DNA of 16,396 bases from Prevotellaceae bacterium UBA4361 (GTDB lineage Bacteria; Bacteroidota; Bacteroidia; Bacteroidales; Bacteroidaceae). The stretch is from positions 1 to 16,396 of the forward strand of contig DGSN01000040.1 in the NCBI GenBank assembly GCA_002393575.1, in the 5' to 3' direction. The number at the start of each line of letters is the position of its first letter. Within the stretch, counting starts at the first letter, position 1. Both the position numbers and the translations under genes were made by a program. Under the pieces are notes generated by a model. It searched no databases. It worked only from the letters and a program-made list of their open reading frames with translations, and was not told where the DNA came from. Shown piece after piece: positions 14,360 to 16,396 of the stretch.

Positions 14360-15445
14360 TTATATCTTGATGTTTGAGAAAGGCTTTCTGCGAGCCATCC
14401 AAGCTGATACGAACAAGAACACCAGTGCTATCAACATTGTGACGATTTCAGGAAGAGGCAGGCCGAGCATTCCGCTAATCAAGCCTCCCATCACGTAAGA
14501 GACAAAGAACCAATGGATGAGATAGATGCGTGTCACGTCGTTGGCTATTTGCTTCACCTCGTCGTAAATCAGCTTTGGCTCGTGAGGCATGAAGAAATGT
14601 CCGATGCCAGACACGGTGATGGCTCCCAAGATGCAAACAAAGGAGTCGAAGGGTGTGAGGTAGTAGAAATAGTCGTCGTTTTCTTCACCAAACATGCCAA
14701 CGTCGTGCCGAGTCATGTAAATCATGCAAACCGTGAAGATGAATGCGGCTACGGGTGTGACTACGGCATAGAGACGGTTCAGGTCGTTGCAGCGTCGGAT
14801 GAGCTGGCCTATCCAGTAGCCAGCGGCAACGAAGATGAACCAGTTTGCCAATGGGAAACTGGTCCAGATTTCCCCCACGTGAATTCCTACGAAGGGATAG
14901 CATAGCAGGTTGAGGCCTGTGCTGCCCATGTCGATAGAGCGCACGAAGGTGCCAAAGACTGACAGAGCCAGACCGACGAGCAGAATGATGTTGGCTGAAG
15001 CGTGTAGGCTTCGGAGCAGTGCGAACAGAAGGAAGGCGAATCCTGCAAATTGGAGTATGTCGAAGAGGTTCAGCTCTTCGATGAATAAGCCGAAATGATC
15101 CTCTCCGAAGCCTCCTTTCCAAAGCAGCAGCTGCGGAATGCATCGCACCACGTTGAGCAAGTAGCCTGCGAGAATGAGTTTGATGCCGCGTTTGAACATG
15201 GTGCGTGGGTCATGGTTGCGACTGTAGGCGATGCCCACACCCATTGACAGCATGAAGGCTGGAGCCGCCAGCACTCCGCCGTAGATGTTGTTGAGGCGAT
15301 ATTGGAATCCCTCGTTCATGTTCTCTTCGCCATATTCGTAGATGAATGTGTGGACAGCCACCATGAATAGGATGGCTAAAGCCTTTGTGAAGTCGAAAGC
15401 CCACTGTCGCCCTGTATTGACTTCTTCCTTGCTGAATAGTTCCAT
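14360..15445 (-). CDS. Multi-pass membrane acyltransferase (DUF1624/HGSNAT-like)
   Basis: The 361-residue protein has about ten hydrophobic membrane segments. The N-terminal RQWAFDFTKALAILFMVAVHTF (13-34, His32 in the first membrane helix) fits the RxxxDxxRGxA...H pattern of the DUF1624/heparan-alpha-glucosaminide N-acetyltransferase and acyltransferase-3 type families. Those move acyl groups across or at the membrane onto glycans. The substrate here is unknown; surface polysaccharide O-acetylation is one inference. The gene starts 6 bases after the stop of the outer-membrane barrel gene upstream, so they are very likely one operon. The heptamer hairpin at 14214-14255 could terminate it. Family assignment is moderate; membrane topology is clear. 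Confidence 0.8.
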   Translation of the reverse strand: MELFSKEEVNTGRQWAFDFTKALAILFMVAVHTFIYEYGEENMNEGFQYRLNNIYGGVLAAPAFMLSMGVGIAYSRNHDPRTMFKRGIKLILAGYLLNVVRCIPQLLLWKGGFGEDHFGLFIEELNLFDILQFAGFAFLLFALLRSLHASANIILLVGLALSVFGTFVRSIDMGSTGLNLLCYPFVGIHVGEIWTSFPLANWFIFVAAGYWIGQLIRRCNDLNRLYAVVTPVAAFIFTVCMIYMTRHDVGMFGEENDDYFYYLTPFDSFVCILGAITVSGIGHFFMPHEPKLIYDEVKQIANDVTRIYLIHWFFVSYVMGGLISGMLGLPLPEIVTMLIALVFLFVSAWMARRKPFSNIKI

Positions 15446-15451
15446 ATTTGC

Positions 15452-16165
15452 TTAGAATGCTTTTAAGGTGAAACCTGCTACAAAATAGAAGCTCTGACTC
15501 TCAGGGTTGGCAACCAGCTGGCCAAACAATGGCAGTGAGAACGAATTTGTGATTTTGATGTCCTTCGTGGCGCGTAAAGACAGATAGGTTACGCTGAAAC
15601 CAGAGGTGTCGTAATAATCCGACTTCCAAGGAACGAGTCCAAAAGTTGCCTCCCAGTCGCAAGTGGCGAGACGGAACGGAGCTTCCAACTGGAAGTAGGA
15701 ACTGAAGGCGCGTTTGTCATCTTCTTCCTGATAGTCGGCTCCAGCGAAGAATGTCTGCCAGGAAGCGGTGAGTGGTCCGAAATCGTACTCCACGAAACCT
15801 TCGAAGGCATGGCCTGTTTTGTCCTTCTTGTAAAAGAAGTAGCGCTTGTCGTTCTCGTCCGTCCAATAGTCGATGACACCCAGGGAGAGTCCACCTGTCT
15901 GGTACGACAAAGTCATATCAATCTCCGTCTTGTCATCTTTGTGGTTGGTCAGCCCCACGCTGCCCCATGCTGTGAGGCTCAGTCCTTTCCAACCCACCGA
16001 CATTTCGGGTCGAAAAGATACGCGTCCTAACTGGAGACCACGCCAGATATAGCTACTGACGAAGTCTGCTTTCAAACTCCCTTCCACACGGCTCTTTTTC
16101 TGAGCCATTGCTATGCCTCCTGTCATCAACAGCAAGGCAGAAATCAATAAGATTTTTGTTTTCAT
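15452..16165 (-). CDS. TorF-like outer-membrane beta-barrel protein
   Basis: This 237-residue protein has a signal peptide (1-21, GIAMAQ). The mature part is made of alternating amphipathic beta-strands and ends in aromatic Phe (FYFVAGFTLKAF), the usual signal for outer-membrane barrel insertion. The segment LKADFVSSYIWRGLQLGRVSFRPEM and GLSLTAWGSVG match the conserved start of the TorF/Gcw_chp putative porin family. That family is associated with small-solute or metabolite passage but is poorly characterised. It is the first gene of an operon with the acyltransferase. Start at 16165 is the only ATG that gives a clean signal peptide. Upstream lie heptamer repeats rather than a clear consensus promoter. 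Confidence 0.85.
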   Translation of the reverse strand: MKTKILLISALLLMTGGIAMAQKKSRVEGSLKADFVSSYIWRGLQLGRVSFRPEMSVGWKGLSLTAWGSVGLTNHKDDKTEIDMTLSYQTGGLSLGVIDYWTDENDKRYFFYKKDKTGHAFEGFVEYDFGPLTASWQTFFAGADYQEEDDKRAFSSYFQLEAPFRLATCDWEATFGLVPWKSDYYDTSGFSVTYLSLRATKDIKITNSFSLPLFGQLVANPESQSFYFVAGFTLKAF

Positions 16166-16244
16166 GTTGCAAAAACTTTGTTCTTTATAGGTAAGTTAAA
16201 AGTTAATGATTCCATCCGGTGTTTAAGTGAAAAGCCTTGGTTAA

Positions 16245-16272
16245 GTACAAAGTACAACTTACAAAGTACCAA
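16245..16272 (+). repeat. Four tandem GTACAAA-type heptamers
   Basis: Four in-phase 7-bp units, GTACAAA, GTACAAC, TTACAAA and GTACCAA, lie upstream of the porin gene. On the minus strand they read as TTTGTAC-type units, so they contain several partial -33 and -7 promoter words (TTTG and TACTTTG). Whether they drive the porin operon cannot be told from sequence. Related GTACAAAG units occur at 11119-11136. Confidence 0.6.
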
Positions 16273-16307
16273 TTCCGAAGCGTGTACATTGTTCTTTGTC
16301 CCTTTTA

Positions 16308-16363
16308 TGTCTAAGGTCTAAGGTCTGAGGTCTAAGGTCTAAGGTCGCTTTTGACCTTTGACT
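16308..16363. repeat. Eight in-phase GGTCTAA-type heptamers
   Basis: The tract divides into eight 7-bp units: TGTCTAA, GGTCTAA, GGTCTGA, GGTCTAA, GGTCTAA, GGTCGCT, TTTGACC and TTTGACT. The orientation flips at GGTCGCT/TTTGACC, forming a small AAGGTC/GACCTT hairpin. The tract at 14214-14311 has the same layout with the same junction (GGCTGCT/TTTAACC), so the two are members of one family. Confidence 0.75.
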
Positions 16364-16367
16364 TTTT

Positions 16368-16394
16368 AATCAAGGATTTAAAGGATTTTCGATT
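16368..16394. repeat. Imperfect palindrome, copy 2
   Basis: This 27-base element begins AATCAAGGATTTAAAGG and ends TTCGATT. It is homologous to the reverse complement of 11176-11205, differing by three one-base gaps and one substitution. It lies five bases beyond the heptamer tract and reaches almost to the window edge, so its full context cannot be seen. Confidence 0.6.
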
Positions 16395-16396
16395 AC

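Noticed and set aside
14214..16363. Heptamer tracts considered as a CRISPR array or integron att sites
   Set aside because: Units are 7 bp with no unique spacers and no cas or integrase gene is present, so neither class fits.

Overview
The window looks like chromosomal DNA from a Bacteroidales bacterium, most likely Prevotella or Segatella. The evidence is indirect but consistent. There is a BspA-like leucine-rich-repeat surface protein, a secreted deiminase ending in a Prevotella-style T9SS sorting tail, a dockerin-tipped pectate lyase, DUF4919, DUF3791 and DUF3990 proteins, and several Bacteroidetes-type promoters (TAnnTTTG at -7, sometimes with TTTG at -33). No rRNA, tRNA, CRISPR array, transposase or phage gene was recognised.

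Layout. 1-3252 (-) is the N-terminal 1084 codons of a large modular surface protein that runs off the left edge. 3610-3711 (-) is an orphan dockerin tail, still followed by its own terminator. 3893-4588 (-) is a predicted lipoprotein of unknown function. The strand then flips. 5149-5751 (+) is a small secreted protein with a basic Asn/Gly/Lys-rich tail. 6347-6838 (+) is a DUF4919-like protein that appears to be cut short by an in-frame TAG. 7865-9964 (+) is an exported peptidyl-arginine/agmatine deiminase homologue with all main catalytic residues. 10162-11118 (+) is a tight three-gene operon, DUF3791 / DUF3990 / DUF3791. 11500-14190 (+) is a multidomain pectate lyase. Converging on it is a two-gene (-) operon, an outer-membrane barrel (15452-16165) followed by a membrane acyltransferase (14360-15445).

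How the parts fit. Much of the window is envelope or secreted biology: adhesin-like LRR protein, lipoprotein, T9SS deiminase, extracellular pectinase, porin-like barrel and a membrane acyltransferase. There is no SusC/SusD pair, so this is not a classical polysaccharide utilisation locus. The three-gene cassette is different in character: small cytoplasmic proteins with overlapping frames around a protein that resembles ADP-ribosyltransferase-fold DUF3990. It is the best candidate here for an uncharacterised system, possibly toxin-antitoxin-like.

The intergenic DNA is unusually structured. Tandem 7-bp and 8-bp repeats occur at 7821-7860, 14214-14311, 16245-16272 and 16308-16363. An imperfect palindrome of about 30 bp occurs at 11176-11205 and again at 16368-16394. 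No annotated gene explains these.
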